A stretch of DNA of 64,000 bases from the NCBI GenBank assembly GCA_027257055.1, contig JAPVLO010000045.1, positions 2,389,501 through 2,453,500 on the forward strand. The letters run 5' to 3'. The notes beneath the pieces were generated by a model, which searched no databases, was not told the origin of the DNA, and saw nothing but the letters and a program-made list of their open reading frames with translations. Source of the DNA: Cephalopachus bancanus. Its lineage: Eukaryota; Chordata; Mammalia; Primates; Tarsiidae. The stretch's first letter is position 1. Each line of letters starts with the position of its first letter. The position numbers were made by a program, and so were the translations under genes. This document shows positions 47,345-58,332 of the stretch, one piece after another.

Positions 47345-47620
47345 TAGAGCATTCCAAATGTCAGGCACTGTGCCAGGCTCTGGACAGAGTATTGACCAAG
47401 TCAACATCATTCCCTTACAGAACAATCTGACAGCCATGGAGTGAATCCTTAAATGAGCTTCCATGTAATATTAAGTTCTGGGAAATGGGAAGAACAGAGT
47501 TCTCTCAGGGTATATTTTTATGAGGTACTTATTAACCTAGAAGGTTAATCAAAGTTCTAGAGAAAATGTCATTTAAACTGAATCTGGAAGGATGACTAGA
47601 ATTTAGGAAGATATTAACCT
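47345..47620 (-). mobile_element. L2 LINE fragment
   Basis: Antisense L2: GTCAGGCACTGTGCCAGGCTCTGG, GTCATTTAAACTGAATCTGGAAGGATGACTAG. Confidence 0.68.
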
Positions 47621-48434
47621 TGACTCCAATATGATCCAGTTGCCCATTAGTGCTTATCATCTTCAAAACTACTAGATTGTTTCCTTTATGCTTTTCTTGA
47701 GTGAAGGATGTTTATTAAATGTAGAAGGAAAAAACATGAAGGTTTAACGATAACTGTATGCTTCTTCTTGGAGAGATACACTGACTGATGCTTAAGGAGA
47801 TGGAAAATGCATCATTTTAATGTTACTGTGAAACAGAAACAAAAGTTTCACACTATTCCTAATTTAACCACCAGTAATCTTTTTTATCAGTTTACACTAC
47901 TGGTGCTTTTGGTCTTCAATGAATACTTTTCCTTTTGTCATTCATGTAATGTAATCACCTCCTTTTGTGCGATAATCATATGTAATTAATTTTATAACTA
48001 TTTCTGTCCTGTTAGACTGTTAATTGGATGTCTGTGAATCACATATATATCTCTTGACTCGACTCATCAAAAAGGTGAATATATACTAGTTTTAACGAAT
48101 ATGGTTGCTTTGTTGATTTTGATTGCCAATTATTATTTTAAAATACTGTTTTTCAAAATGTACTAGTGTTTGAATATAAGGCAATATATTTTATTCTATT
48201 GAGATGAGTTCCCAAGTCATAATAAAAAATGTGCTCTTCTTTATTGCCACAGTGAATTTTTACAAATTTGTCTTATTTATTCCCATTTCTTTAGAATGAA
48301 GTTATGTGAGTTGAAGCCAAGTTTACAAAGTTAGTGAGTGGTGTAGCTAAGATTTTAGACTATTTCTAAATCTTCTGAATCTAAATATTTTCTTATTTCA
48401 AAACCATAAAGATTGATTCAGGTATGGACTGCAT
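47621..48434. other. Unassigned sequence, possible MIR scrap at 48270-48380
   Basis: Mostly nothing recognisable. TTTACAAAGTTAGTGAGTGGTGTAGC near 48325 hints at an antisense MIR. Confidence 0.4.
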
Positions 48435-48660
48435 TGCCTAGCAGTTAGGAGTACAGTCTCTAGAGTCCGATGACTTTGGTTCAATTCCTGGCCAGACCAC
48501 TAAATACCATGTAACCTTCGACTCTTTGCCTAACCTTCCTACATCTCATATATTAGAAAGGAGAAAAACATGTAATAACATTTAACTCACTATTTTTATG
48601 AGGGCTAATGTAAAGCACTTAGAACACTGCCAGAAAATACTGGTAGCCCAATAAGTTTTG
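48435..48660 (+). mobile_element. MIR SINE
   Basis: Sense MIR pattern: GCAGTTAGGAGTACAGTCTCTAGAGTCCGA, GGTTCAATTCCTGG, ACCACTAAATACCATGTAACC and GTAAAGCACTTAGAACACTGCC. The tRNA-like B box GGTTCAATTCC is still readable. Confidence 0.78.
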
Positions 48661-49289
48661 GTTGTCATTATAATTATGATTTTTATATATAATGCATAAA
48701 TATATAATTGCTTTGACTGTTATCTAATAGTATCCTATATTGAGTATCTGCAATCATTTTCACGTAACACATGTTTATATTGACTTTGTATTAAAAGAAC
48801 TAACTAAAATCAACAGCAAAATTTTTTCAGCATTATCTCCCACCCTGTGAATTTCTGTCTTACTCATTCCACTGTCCTATAAGACATAGATTTCCACAGA
48901 ATAACAAATTTCTATGTGAAGTACTGATCTTTAAAATATTATTACATGCAATAAGATATACGCAACAAAATATAGTAAAAAATGAACCAAAATGATATTG
49001 ACACATGTACATTAAATGTTCCTACATGGAAATTCTCAAACTTTAAATAAAATATGACAGTTTCTAGATGTCTATATCAAACATTCACATGAATTCTAAA
49101 AATCTCAGTCAAATATCTGTGTAGCTGATAGACATGATGCCATGTATGGATATTTGGAAATGTCTCTGTGATAGTTTAAGTTTCACAATTTGTGTCCAAA
49201 CACAGGATACTGATAGATACAATGTATACTTTATACAATTTACCAATTTTTTATTTTTTTATTTTTTATTGTTTGGCTTTGCTTGGCTC
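48661..49289. other. Unassigned AT-rich sequence
   Basis: No supported feature; a T-rich run at 49248-49270. Confidence 0.45.
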
Positions 49290-49420
49290 TGCAGAGCCAC
49301 AAGATGACTAAGAGAGTCTCTGTCCTCAAAGAGCTTCCAGTACAGTAGAGAAACAGAGACTCACACATACCTGTAACAAGTGTGTAACCAAAAAAAAGCA
49401 AATGTCAAAATGTGTCAAAG
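49290..49420 (-). mobile_element. Possible L2 fragment
   Basis: TCTCTGTCCTCAAAGAGCTTCCAGTACAGTAGAGA resembles the antisense L2 block found at 45355. Short and diverged. Confidence 0.4.
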
Positions 49421-49973
49421 TATCAAAATGTGTCTCCTATGCATCCTTTCTCACAATGGGACTAAAGAGTAGCCTTACCCAAATGAGGAAGTAATAGAAA
49501 AAAAAGGGGATATAAGATGAAGGGAGACAGGCATACAACAGGAGGGAGATGAAGAAAAATGAAAGGAATCCCTATGATAAAGATGAAGGGAGGTACCATA
49601 ATATCAGTTCTACACTAGGTGCAGAGACTACCAGCCAGTATGAAGCAGTCAAACAGTAATTCCCACAGAAAATGAAATGGATAGAACACCTGAAATGCCT
49701 GAACCATAAGATGAACAAAGAGATGAGAGTTTGTGGTTAGACTACTGTTAAATACGCAAAACATTAAACAAACTAACAGCAATTATTAACTTCCAGAAAA
49801 GTAAATGGTCTATAGGAAAGAAAAAATAAATATGGCTAGTTGTGAATAGCATTTACATAGTCATAATAAAAATTATTATTAAATAAAAATTTATCTGAGG
49901 GGGAATTGAAAAGATGCTATGTGTGGCAAGGATAAGAAAACAGATATGCATGTAACTTCTATAGTAGAAAGTT
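49421..49973. other. Unassigned sequence
   Basis: Purine-rich at 49495-49600; no repeat family or gene supported. Confidence 0.45.
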
Positions 49974-49990
49974 AATAAATGAAGAATGCA

Positions 49991-50282
49991 GCCGGGCTCA
50001 GTGGCTCAGCCTGCAATCCCGCGCCTTTGGGAGGCTGAGGTGAGAGGATTGCCTGAGCCCGCGGGTTCGAGACCCGCCTGGGCGGCGAGACCTCATCTCT
50101 ACAATAAATCAAAAAATCAGCCGGGTGTGGTAGCGCCTGCCTGTAATTCTGGCTACTGGGAAGGCTGAGGCAGAAGGATCGCCGGGGCCCAGCAGGTCGA
50201 GGCTGCGGTGGCCGGGAGCGGCCACCACACTCCAGTCTGGGCGACAGAGTGAGACTCCATTCAAAAAAATAAAATAAAATAA
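49991..50282 (+). mobile_element. Young Alu SINE with 14-bp target-site duplication
   Basis: The best-preserved copy of the lineage-specific family: GCCGGGCTCAGTGGCTCAGCC start, many intact CpGs and an A/T-patterned tail (AAAATAAAATAAAATAAA). AATAAATGAAGAAT occurs at 49974-49987 and 50283-50296 without mismatch. The B box lies in a perfect GCGGG/CCCGC hairpin at 50061-50077; a second hairpin is at 50208-50225. Confidence 0.97.
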
Positions 50283-50296
50283 AATAAATGAAGAAT

Positions 50297-50849
50297 AAAC
50301 CAAGACATAGTAATAGAAACTTAAAGAATAAAATAAAGTAGATAATGGATAGTAAATATAATGCAATGTTTGTATATTGTATAATAATCCCACAAAAGCA
50401 ATATTACCTTATTGGTCTATATATAGAAATAATTATATATGTGTATGTAAAAATATATAAAGTAATAAAAACAAAATTCATGGTTACTTCTGTTGACAAT
50501 AAAATGGGAACATGGTGCAGATTGTGATTAAAAAGTACTTGACTCTATGTAATTTCTTATTTCTGTTTTCAAAAAGACTGAAAAGTGGCATGATTAATAG
50601 ATATTAATTATATTAATTCTAAGTGATGGCACGGAAGTTCTTCATTGTTCTTTAAATTTTATTTTTAATTACTCAAAATAAAGGTAATTTTTAAAAAGGC
50701 AAAGCTCTGTAACCAGAACTCATAACTAGAGTTTTGTTGAATGAGAAACAAACAAATGTTGTTTGGAATATGTGAACTTGATCAAATACAAATACAAATG
50801 GGCAAGGTAGGCTGGATTCTCCTGCTGAGTCTACTGTGTGCTGTAAATT
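50297..50849. other. Unassigned AT-rich sequence
   Basis: No supported feature. Confidence 0.45.
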
Positions 50850-51160
50850 TGCATGATATAAAATTCTTTTCTACCTCAGAATCTTTGCATATGTTAAACT
50901 TTTTGCCCTTTCCTGACCCCAGTCCCATCCTACCCTCAAAGAATCACAACCACACTGCCCAACTAATTCTCACTCATCTTTCAGATCTCAGCGTAAATAC
51001 CATTTCCAGGGAAAGCATTTCTAACCCCCAAATCCCACCAAATTAATAACTGTAATTCATTTGGCCATATTTATTTGCTGCCTTTTTCTCTCACCAGCAT
51101 CTACAGTCCCTGAGGGAATTTTTTCAATTGTTCAAATCAAAATCCTTGCCTGCCTCTCTC
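50850..51160 (+). mobile_element. L2 LINE 3' region
   Basis: Sense L2: GAATCTTTGCATATGTTAAAC, TTCTCACTCATCTTTCAGATCTCAGCGTAAATACC and AGGGAAAGCATTTCTAACCCC. It is followed directly by an L2 piece that lies earlier in the L2 order, so two copies abut. Confidence 0.72.
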
Positions 51161-51164
51161 TCAG

Positions 51165-51975
51165 ACTTTCTATATCCACTTATCAGCAAATCTTGTTGGC
51201 TTCACCTCAAACATGTATCCAGAATCTGTTCCCCATTCCATCACTTTTGGCACTATGAAAGTAATTTCAGCCACCAGCTCTGATTCCTGATAACCTTCCT
51301 GCCATTTCAGAACCCTTCTTGACCAAGTAGCCAGAATGATCCTTTGGAAACCAAAGCCAAAAACTGACGTTCCTTCACTTTCCATCTCTCACAGAATGCA
51401 GACTAGTGCTTACCTTGACTCCCATGACCCAATAAGAATGGGCCCTGCTACCTTTCAGTTCTCCTTTCCTAACCCTGGGCCCTTGCTCATTCCTTTCTTA
51501 CTAGCCCCCACCAGACTAGCTCGCTAGGTCTGTCCTGGCACTTGGCCATGACACTTGGCATCCCCACTGCCTCCTGTAGCCTCTCTTCTTGCTGCACTCA
51601 CTCCCTCACCTCATTTAGCATTCTGCCCAAGAGTCATATTTCAGACACCATCCCCACTGTTCCTTCATTCTGCTTTGTCTTCTAAGTTTTCATCACTACA
51701 TGGCATATTTTATAATTGGTCATTAATCGATCAGTTGCTGGTCTTTGCTAATTGGAGTGTATTGACTCCCTGGGGGCAAAATCTTTTTCATCCTCTGCAC
51801 TTGGGTGCTCAGAAGAAAATCTGGTACTTGGTATACACTTCGTAAATAATTGTTGAAATGCCTTTTTAATTGAAAGAGGAAGACATCTTGTCTACTTTAA
51901 GTAGAATTTAGACACATCACTTGGAGTGCTTGGAACATAGCAGATCCTCAATAAATATTTTTGAATGAACAAATG
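51165..51975 (+). mobile_element. L2 LINE, second abutting copy
   Basis: Sense L2: TCAGCAAATCTTGTTGGCTTCACCTC, AGCCAGAATGATCCTTTGG and, at the end, GGAACATAGCAGATCCTCAATAAATATTTTTGAATG. Short open stretches are chance. Confidence 0.7.
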
Positions 51976-52294
51976 CATGAAGCCAATGTCAAAGTAGAAT
52001 ATGAATGAGAAAGAGATCTTTTTTCTCCATTGGGATTAGCTGCCGGTGATGGCCAGTTATTCTGATGGAGAAAAATATAGGACAACTACAAGAAAGGTAC
52101 TCAGGGAGTCAGGTGGCACTAGAGAACAAATACAAAAGAAGAAGAAGAAGGAGAAAAGAAGAGAAGAGAAATTATCTACGGAGAGCAATAATATGCAGAG
52201 AATTTTTAAACGTCCCAGCATTTATTACCACAAATATGCTTACTGCTTCTGAACCCAGCAGTAGACCCATAAAAAACATGTTACATTATTCTCC
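51976..52294. other. Unassigned sequence with a GAA-rich run
   Basis: An impure (GAA)n run at about 52132-52170. Nothing else supported. Confidence 0.5.
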
Positions 52295-52450
52295 TAAATT
52301 CTCATAACTCTTTTTGAGATAGACGGGACATGATCCATTTTACAGAGTTGGAAACAGATTCAGACAAGTTAACTAAAGAAAGGTTACATATCCAACAGCT
52401 GGAACCTATCTGACTGGCAGGCTATTCAAAACCCAGCCTTGATTTTGCTC
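52295..52450 (-). mobile_element. MIR SINE
   Basis: Antisense MIR: CCATTTTACAGAGTTGGAAACAGATTCAGACAAGTTAAC, then CAACAGCTGGAACC and AAACCCAGCCTTGA. Confidence 0.7.
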
Positions 52451-52510
52451 TCAGCATACAAACTTTATTCTTATTTGAATTCTTTTTATCCCCCACAATA
52501 TTTTGCACTA

Positions 52511-52804
52511 TTTTTTTTTTTTTTTTGAGTTGGAGTTTCACTCTGTCACCCAAACTGGAGTGCAGTGGCATGCTCCCGGCCACCACAGCCTCAAACTGTT
52601 GGGATCCAGTGATCCTTCCACCTCAGTCTTCCAAGTAGTCGTAACTATAGGCGTGCACTACCACGCCCGGCTAGTTTTTGCTTTATTGTAGAGATGAGGT
52701 CTCGCCAGTTCACCCAATGGGTCTCGAACCTGCGGGCTCAGGCAATCCACACACCTCGGCTTTCCAAAGTGCTTGTATTACAGGTTGAGCCATCGAGCCC
52801 GGCC
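52511..52804 (-). mobile_element. Alu SINE
   Basis: Antisense dimer with T-tail 52511-52526, ACTTTATTGTAGAGATGAGG-like centre and CGAGCCCGGCC end. Several CpG losses, so older than the copies at 49991 and 58971. Confidence 0.95.
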
Positions 52805-53689
52805 TGGAAAATATTTTAAAGATAGACATAAACCCAATAAAAAATTAGTTTGTGATTTTCAGTTTTTATTCTTTCAAAATCAAAATATACTTGGTAGAAA
52901 AATAAGAAAATAGCACTTGCCAAAAGATTAATTGAGAATGTGGTCTAATCATCTTCCAGAGCATTAAGCCAACCTAAACAGAAAGGTAATTTCAGTTTTG
53001 AAGAGTTGTTCTTGTGCATGCAGAATTATAAATGGCCTAATTTTCCCTATATCTCCATAATTAACAGAATAATTATTGATCAGCACAAAGCACAAAGTCT
53101 CCAGAGACATGATTTGTGTGCGTGCTTAGCTTTTTGAAAGCTTAAATCACTGTAGTCAGTATTAAAAAATGAATTGATAATAAATGTGGTATAATTAATC
53201 CACCTATTCTATTTGCACATGAACATCTTTTCATGCTAAATATCTCATTCATTTAGAAGAGAATACAAATGTATTACGATGACAGAATAAAAAAATAAAT
53301 TAGAACTTTTATTTTCCCTGTGATACTCCTTGTTTTTAATTTACTCAGACTTCTCATATATTGTGCAAGTTTAAAATATTTCTCAACTTTTATCTGCAAA
53401 TTACAGGTGCAGGGAAGAGTCTGGGTAAAGCATTCAAGTAATCCTCAGAATCCCCTGGAATGCACATGTGCTAATGCTAAGCTGTTTGCCCTCTTGCTTC
53501 TCCAGCCTTCCCTGCTATGCTTTGTATCTCAGGTGACCATTCCCTCTAGTCTGTGCATCTCAGGTCCAATGGCAGCAGGTTTCTTACTGGGCTTGACCAA
53601 TAACAATATTGTTTTGAATATTTAAAGTAGATTATTTCTTTGATTAGACTAACCAGATACATTATACTTACTCCTTGAATCAGAGAAGA
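52805..53689. other. Unassigned sequence
   Basis: No repeat or gene supported. The 101-codon open stretch at 53320-53625 has no recognisable domain and no compositional sign of coding. Confidence 0.45.
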
Positions 53690-53797
53690 ACCTAGCTTGC
53701 CTTGTTTACTGCTATATCTTAGTACCTAGGAGAGTGCCAGGTGCATATTAAGGAATCAATGAAAATACGCTGAATTAATGAATGAAAAATATATCCC
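53690..53797 (+). mobile_element. L2 LINE 3' end
   Basis: CTTAGTACCTAGGAGAGTGCCAGGTGCATATTAAGGAATCAATGAAA-type L2 terminus (part shown). It ends at a MER5A-like element. Confidence 0.62.
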
Positions 53798-53805
53798 TTA
53801 GTCCA

Positions 53806-54003
53806 ACAGTTCTCCATCTTTAGTAAGTGCCAGAATTAGCTGGAGGGTTTGTTATGACACAGATTGCTGCCCCTCTATATCCCCCTCCCCCAAGTTTCTG
53901 ATTTAGTAGTTCTGTGATGAAGCCCCAAATTTCACATTTCTAACAAGTTCTCAGGTAACACTGATGCTGCTAGTATAGAAACCATATTTTGAGAACCACT
54001 GTT
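53806..54003 (+). mobile_element. MER5A-like hAT-Charlie MITE with 8-bp target-site duplication
   Basis: About 197 bp: AGCTGGAGGGTTTGTTATGACACAGATTGCTG, GTTTCTGATTTAGTAG, ACATTTCTAACAAGTTCTCAGG and GAGAACCACTG at the end. TTAGTCCA occurs at 53798-53805 and 54004-54011. An 8-bp duplication is the hallmark of hAT transposition. Confidence 0.9.
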
Positions 54004-54011
54004 TTAGTCCA

Positions 54012-54574
54012 CAATCTCTCCTGTAAGTAATTCAATCCAAATATCCACAATGGAGTGAATATCTACATCAATGAACATAATATTTACTATTTAAAGTATG
54101 TAAGGTGATCTGGCATCCATCTTAAATATTTGCCATAAAAGCAGGGAAATTCTAATATCTTCTTAAACTTCTACCAGAAATGATTATTACTAGTTTATTA
54201 AGTGCTTTTAAAAAATGTTTTGTTTAAATGTTTTTATTTGCTTTTATTCAGGGTATATGCTGGAAGAAAGAATGGTCAATCTTCATAAAATAAATTACCT
54301 GGTTCGGGACTTATATTCTTTTATCCTCTATAAAGAGCACCAGGAAAGAAGGTTCTACAAAATAATACATAGACAGTTTTTGGTTCTCATATAAAACAAA
54401 TATCACCAATAAAGAAGACTGTCCCTCACACATTAGTGTAAATTAATTTCATTACCCCAATTTTTTGCCAGGTGATAAGTCGTTTCAAGTTAATAACAAT
54501 GGAGTATAGTGTATGTCAAGTACTAGGTTCCATGAGGTTGGTGTGGTAAGTTAAATGTTGGTCTCCACACTTGC
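54012..54574. other. Unassigned sequence
   Basis: No supported feature. Confidence 0.45.
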
Positions 54575-54700
54575 CTGTAAGCTCTATGGGAGCAGAGTCC
54601 ACATGTATCTAAAATATGTTCTAAAACGCAGGACAGTGCCCAGCATGTGGCAGGCAATCAATGCTCATTGGCTGAATGGAAAAAGAATGAACAAACAAAT
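54575..54700 (+). mobile_element. L2 LINE 3' end
   Basis: GTAAGCTCTATGGGAGCAGAGTCCACATG, then CAGTGCCCAGCATGTGGCAGGCAATCAATGCTCA: a typical L2 terminus. Confidence 0.68.
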
Positions 54701-54995
54701 GAATGAATACTTACAAACTCTTATTTTTTAGAGAATTTTGGTCTCACCCATTTCTCATAGTTCACATATTTCCCTCTGCTCACAATACTACCACTTGTTT
54801 TCAGGAAAATCTTTATCTCTAGCAAAGATGCAGTAATTTGACAAGTCCTTTTATAACAAGTGTTGTGAGGACATAAAGCTATTAGATGGTTGTGAAAAAG
54901 CACAATCACATCATTTCCTAAACTATATTAAGATAAACTCTAAGAGTTATCTTTGGTATCTCTGCTTATCCTTCACAATCCATTAGGAAGTCCTA
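54701..54995. other. Unassigned sequence
   Basis: No supported feature. Confidence 0.45.
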
Positions 54996-55004
54996 TGGAC
55001 TCTG

Positions 55005-55285
55005 GTTTTTTTTTTTTTTTTTTTTTTTGGAGTCTCACTCCATCACCCAAGCTGGAGTGCAGTGGCACACTCACGGCCATCTCAGCGTCATCCTGTTGAG
55101 CTCAGGAGATCCTTCCACCTCAGTCTTCCAAATAGCCAGAACTATAGGTGCATGTTACTATGCCCAGCTAATTTCTGATTTATTGTAGAGATGAGGTCTC
55201 TCTAAATTGCCCAGGCTATTCTCAATACCCTCACCTCAGCCTCCCAAAGTGCTGGGATTACAGGTTTGAGTCACTGCCCTGGCCC
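55005..55285 (-). mobile_element. Alu SINE with 9-bp target-site duplication
   Basis: Antisense dimer, long T-tail to 55028. TGGACTCTG occurs at 54996-55004 and 55286-55294. Diverged, with a deletion around CTATTCTCAATACCC, so an older copy. Confidence 0.95.
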
Positions 55286-55479
55286 TGGACTCTGTTTTTA
55301 ACAACGTATCTTAAGTATTACCCACACTGAGCCCAGTTTGGCTAAAGACTTGTTTTCTCTGATTTAGTCTTCAGCATGTAATCCCTGCTCCTGCTTTTTT
55401 CTTTTTTTCTTTTTTTGCACATGAAAAACAAGGTTAACCTAAAAAAATGCAAATTGGATAATGATAATGTCACTTAGAT

Positions 55480-55890
55480 GCCTCCTCCTCACAGATCCTT
55501 TCTATCTCTCACTGGGTTCAAATTCCTAGAACCCACCAAGAACTTTTCCATCTCAGTGACTTTGCCCTTGTTTTCTCTGCCTGGAATACTTTTTCCTAAA
55601 AATTTTTTTACCTAGACTTTTTTTTCACATTATCCAGTTTTCTGCTCAAAATTTACTTCTACATAATGATCTTCTTTAGCTCCCTGTCTAAAATATTGTT
55701 CTGTTCCCTCCTCCAAGTCTTTTTCATATAAATACAGTCCATCTGGAATTACATATTTATTTATTGGTGTACTTATTTATGATTTGTGTCCATGGTAGAA
55801 TACAAATACAAACTCCTCAAAATCACAGTCTATGTGTATCTTGTCTACTGTTATATGCCAGGAACTTAACTGGAACCTAGCAAAGGGCAA
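55480..55890 (+). mobile_element. L2 LINE fragment
   Basis: Sense L2: CTCTGCCTGGAATACTTTTTCC, TTTTCTGCTCAAAATTTACTTC, ...TCTTGTCTACTGTTATATGCCAGGAACTTAAC. Confidence 0.65.
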
Positions 55891-56385
55891 TTTCCCTATA
55901 AGCATCTGCACAATGAATGAAATGTCAAGCAGAAACTCTGCCCCAATCCATCTTAACCGTAAAAGGCATTTGCCTTACCAGCTTCCCCTCTCTGACCTAA
56001 ACCTCCCTTACTGGAGTCTTGCCCTCACCCACACATGCACACTTGCCTATGCATTCAATGAATTTGTGTGCTGCTGTGTTCCATGCATCACCGTTAAATA
56101 ATGTTGTCCTATCACTCATTCATACTGTGATATAAATGACTGAAAATAACTTCAAGAGCTATGGTTTTCAGACTTATTTACATTTTAACAAGGATCTTAA
56201 ACTAAGAAAATGCAACTCTTAGAATTAAATGTAGTGTCAAATTTAATGCTTCATCACTGTAGCATCATTCGTAATTTCAAAATACTGAAAACAATCTAAA
56301 AGTCCATAGATAGTAGATTGGTAGAATAAATCACTGTTCATACACACCATAGAGGTCTATGCAGTTAATTAAAAATAAATAAATA
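55891..56385. other. Unassigned sequence
   Basis: No supported repeat or gene, although 56255-56345 (CATTCGTAATTTCAAAATACTG...) could be an old L1 scrap. Confidence 0.4.
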
Positions 56386-56672
56386 GGCCAGAAGTGGTGA
56401 CTCAAGCCTGTAATCCCAGCACTTTGGGAGGCTAAAGCCAGAGAATTGCCTGAGACCAGGGATTCTAGACCAGCCTGGGCAACTTGGCGAGAACTTGTCT
56501 CTATAATAAGTCAAAAAATTAGCAGGGCATGGTGGCTTGCACCTGTAATTCCAGCTACTTGGAAGTCTGAGGGTGAAGGATTCCCTGAGCCCAGCAGGTC
56601 AAGGCTGTGGTGGCCGTGAGCGTGCCACTGCACTCTAGCCTGGGCAACAGAGTGAGACTCCGACTCAAATAA
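56386..56672 (+). mobile_element. Alu SINE, with tail expanded into a microsatellite
   Basis: Dimer starting GGCCAGAAGTGGTGAC with AATAAGTCAAAAAATTAGC between the monomers, ending CCGACTCAAATAAAG. The tail passes into (GAAA/GGAA)n. Confidence 0.94.
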
Positions 56673-56725
56673 AGAAAAAAAGGAAAGAAGGAAAGAAGGA
56701 AAGGAAGGAAGGAAGGAAAGAAGGA

Positions 56726-56778
<53 letters not shown>

Positions 56779-56836
56779 AGGAAGAAGAAAGAAGGAAGGA
56801 AGGAAGAAAGAGAAAAAGAAAGAAAGAGGGAAAGAA
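56673..56836 (+). repeat. (GAAA)n/(GGAA)n purine tract
   Basis: About 160 bp of pure purine on one strand, evolved from the A-tail of the preceding Alu. Confidence 0.95.
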
Positions 56837-56894
56837 TGGTTGAGGGGGAAAGTGAGGTAGAACTGACTTGGAGTAATTTCTAAGTTATGTTAAA

Positions 56895-56965
56895 AATAAA
56901 AAGTGCAGGGCAACTCCCTTGGGTTCACTCCCACTGTGGAACTTTTTCTGTCCTCTTAATAAATC
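56895..56965 (+). other. Possible LTR scrap with polyA signal
   Basis: GGTTCACTCCCACTGTGG and CTTTTTCTGTCCTCTTAATAAATC resemble the R/U5 edge of class I LTRs. Only about 70 bp, so tentative. Confidence 0.3.
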
Positions 56966-57258
56966 TCACTTTAAATAAATACATAAAATAAAAGTACAAA
57001 TGTGTATGTCTAGTATTTTACCTGTTATACAAGAAAGAAGGGAAAATATCTTAAAATATTCACATATCTGATAATTTTTGCAAACAAACAATAAAGAGAA
57101 AGGATGAACTCTAAATTAATGAAACTGATTCTCTACAAAAAGTAGCTGGGAATGAGGTGAAAGTGATAGCAGAAGGAACAACAGTTCTCTGAGTAAGAAT
57201 CTTCTTTTTCTATAGTCTGAATTAGAAACCATGCTGATGTTTTACATATTTGAAATTA
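56966..57258. other. Unassigned sequence
   Basis: No supported feature. Confidence 0.45.
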
Positions 57259-57540
57259 ATGGTGGCTCACACCTATAATCCCAGCAGTTTGGGAGGCAGA
57301 GACAAGAGAATTGTCCGAGCCCAGGGGTTCAAGACCAGCCTGGGCAACTTGGCTAGACTTCGTCTCTACGGTAAACTATAAAATTAGTCAGGCATGTTGG
57401 TGCTCACTTGCAGTTCCAGCTACTTGTAAGGCTGAGGTGAAAGGAGGGCCTGAGCCCAGCAGGTCCAGGCTGCAGTAGTTGGCCGTAAGCATGCCACTGC
57501 ACTCCAGTCTAAGTGACAGAGTGAGACCAACTCAAAAAAA
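57259..57540 (+). mobile_element. Alu SINE lacking its first ~12 bases
   Basis: Starts at AATGGTGGCTCACACC. Left and right monomers present, tail AACTCAAAAAAA followed by a GATA repeat. Confidence 0.93.
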
Positions 57541-57582
57541 TATATAGATAGATAGATGAAATAGATATAGATATAGATGATC
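57541..57582. repeat. Impure (GATA)n microsatellite
   Basis: TATAGATAGATAGATGAAATAGATATAGATATAGATG follows the Alu tail. Confidence 0.85.
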
Positions 57583-57736
57583 AACAATGATGGGGAGACA
57601 ATGTCAAACTGTTTTATACAAACAGAAAGAAAGGAACTCATCGTATTTCAAGAATGCCAGCCACTTTGAAGGAGTGAAAAATAAAAATGAAAGCAAGTAG
57701 ACATTGAATACAGTGCCTTAATTATAAATCCTCATT

Positions 57737-58022
57737 TTATTTTTTTATTTTGTAAGTCGGAGTCTTACTCTGTCGCCCAAGCTGGAGTGCAGTGACATGC
57801 TTACAACTACTGCAGACTTAACGTGCTGGGCTCAGGTGATCCCACCACCTCAGCCTTCCAAGTAGCCAAGTGCACCATCACACCCAGCTAATTTTTTAAA
57901 TTTTTGTAGAGAAGGTTTTGTCATGTTGCCCAGGCTGGTCTCGAACCCATGAGCTCAGGCAATCATGTCACCTCCACCTCCCAAAGTGCTGGGATTACAA
58001 GTGTGAGTCAGTGCACCCAACA
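57737..58022 (-). mobile_element. AluJ-like older Alu with 13-bp target-site duplication
   Basis: Antisense dimer with TTTTTAAATTTTTGTAGAGA in the centre instead of the ATTTATTGTAGAGA signature, and no GC-rich right-arm hairpin. ATAAATCCTCATT occurs at 57724-57736 and 58023-58035. Confidence 0.95.
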
Positions 58023-58035
58023 ATAAATCCTCATT

Positions 58036-58332
58036 CTGAAAGCAAAAATAACTTTAAACAAATCTTGAACTCTACCTAGAAGGTTTGCTTTTTGTATTCA
58101 TACAGGTATGGGCGTTGTAATTTTGAACCTATGCTTATGTATTACAGGATTGACTAAATGCATAAGTATGTTAATACCCATGAGAGATAGGGTTCTCACT
58201 GTGAGAGAAGAAAGATACAATTATGTAATGGTGGAAAACAAGAAAGAACATTTTGATGGTAATTTTGTTTTAAAATGTATCATTAACTCATGATTTTATA
58301 CCCACACATACTCATACTCCCATATGTATATA
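58036..58332. other. Unassigned sequence
   Basis: No supported feature; the open stretch at 58108-58293 has no recognisable domain. Confidence 0.45.

Noticed and set aside
48435..48660. tRNA-like B box GGTTCAATTCC
   Set aside because: It belongs to a MIR SINE; no cloverleaf can be drawn around it.
50741..51845. Series of plus-strand frames of 63-101 codons
   Set aside because: They coincide with two abutting L2 copies; leucine/proline-rich readthrough of L2 is common.
56673..56836. CRISPR-like regular repetition
   Set aside because: A tetranucleotide microsatellite without spacers, in a eukaryotic context.
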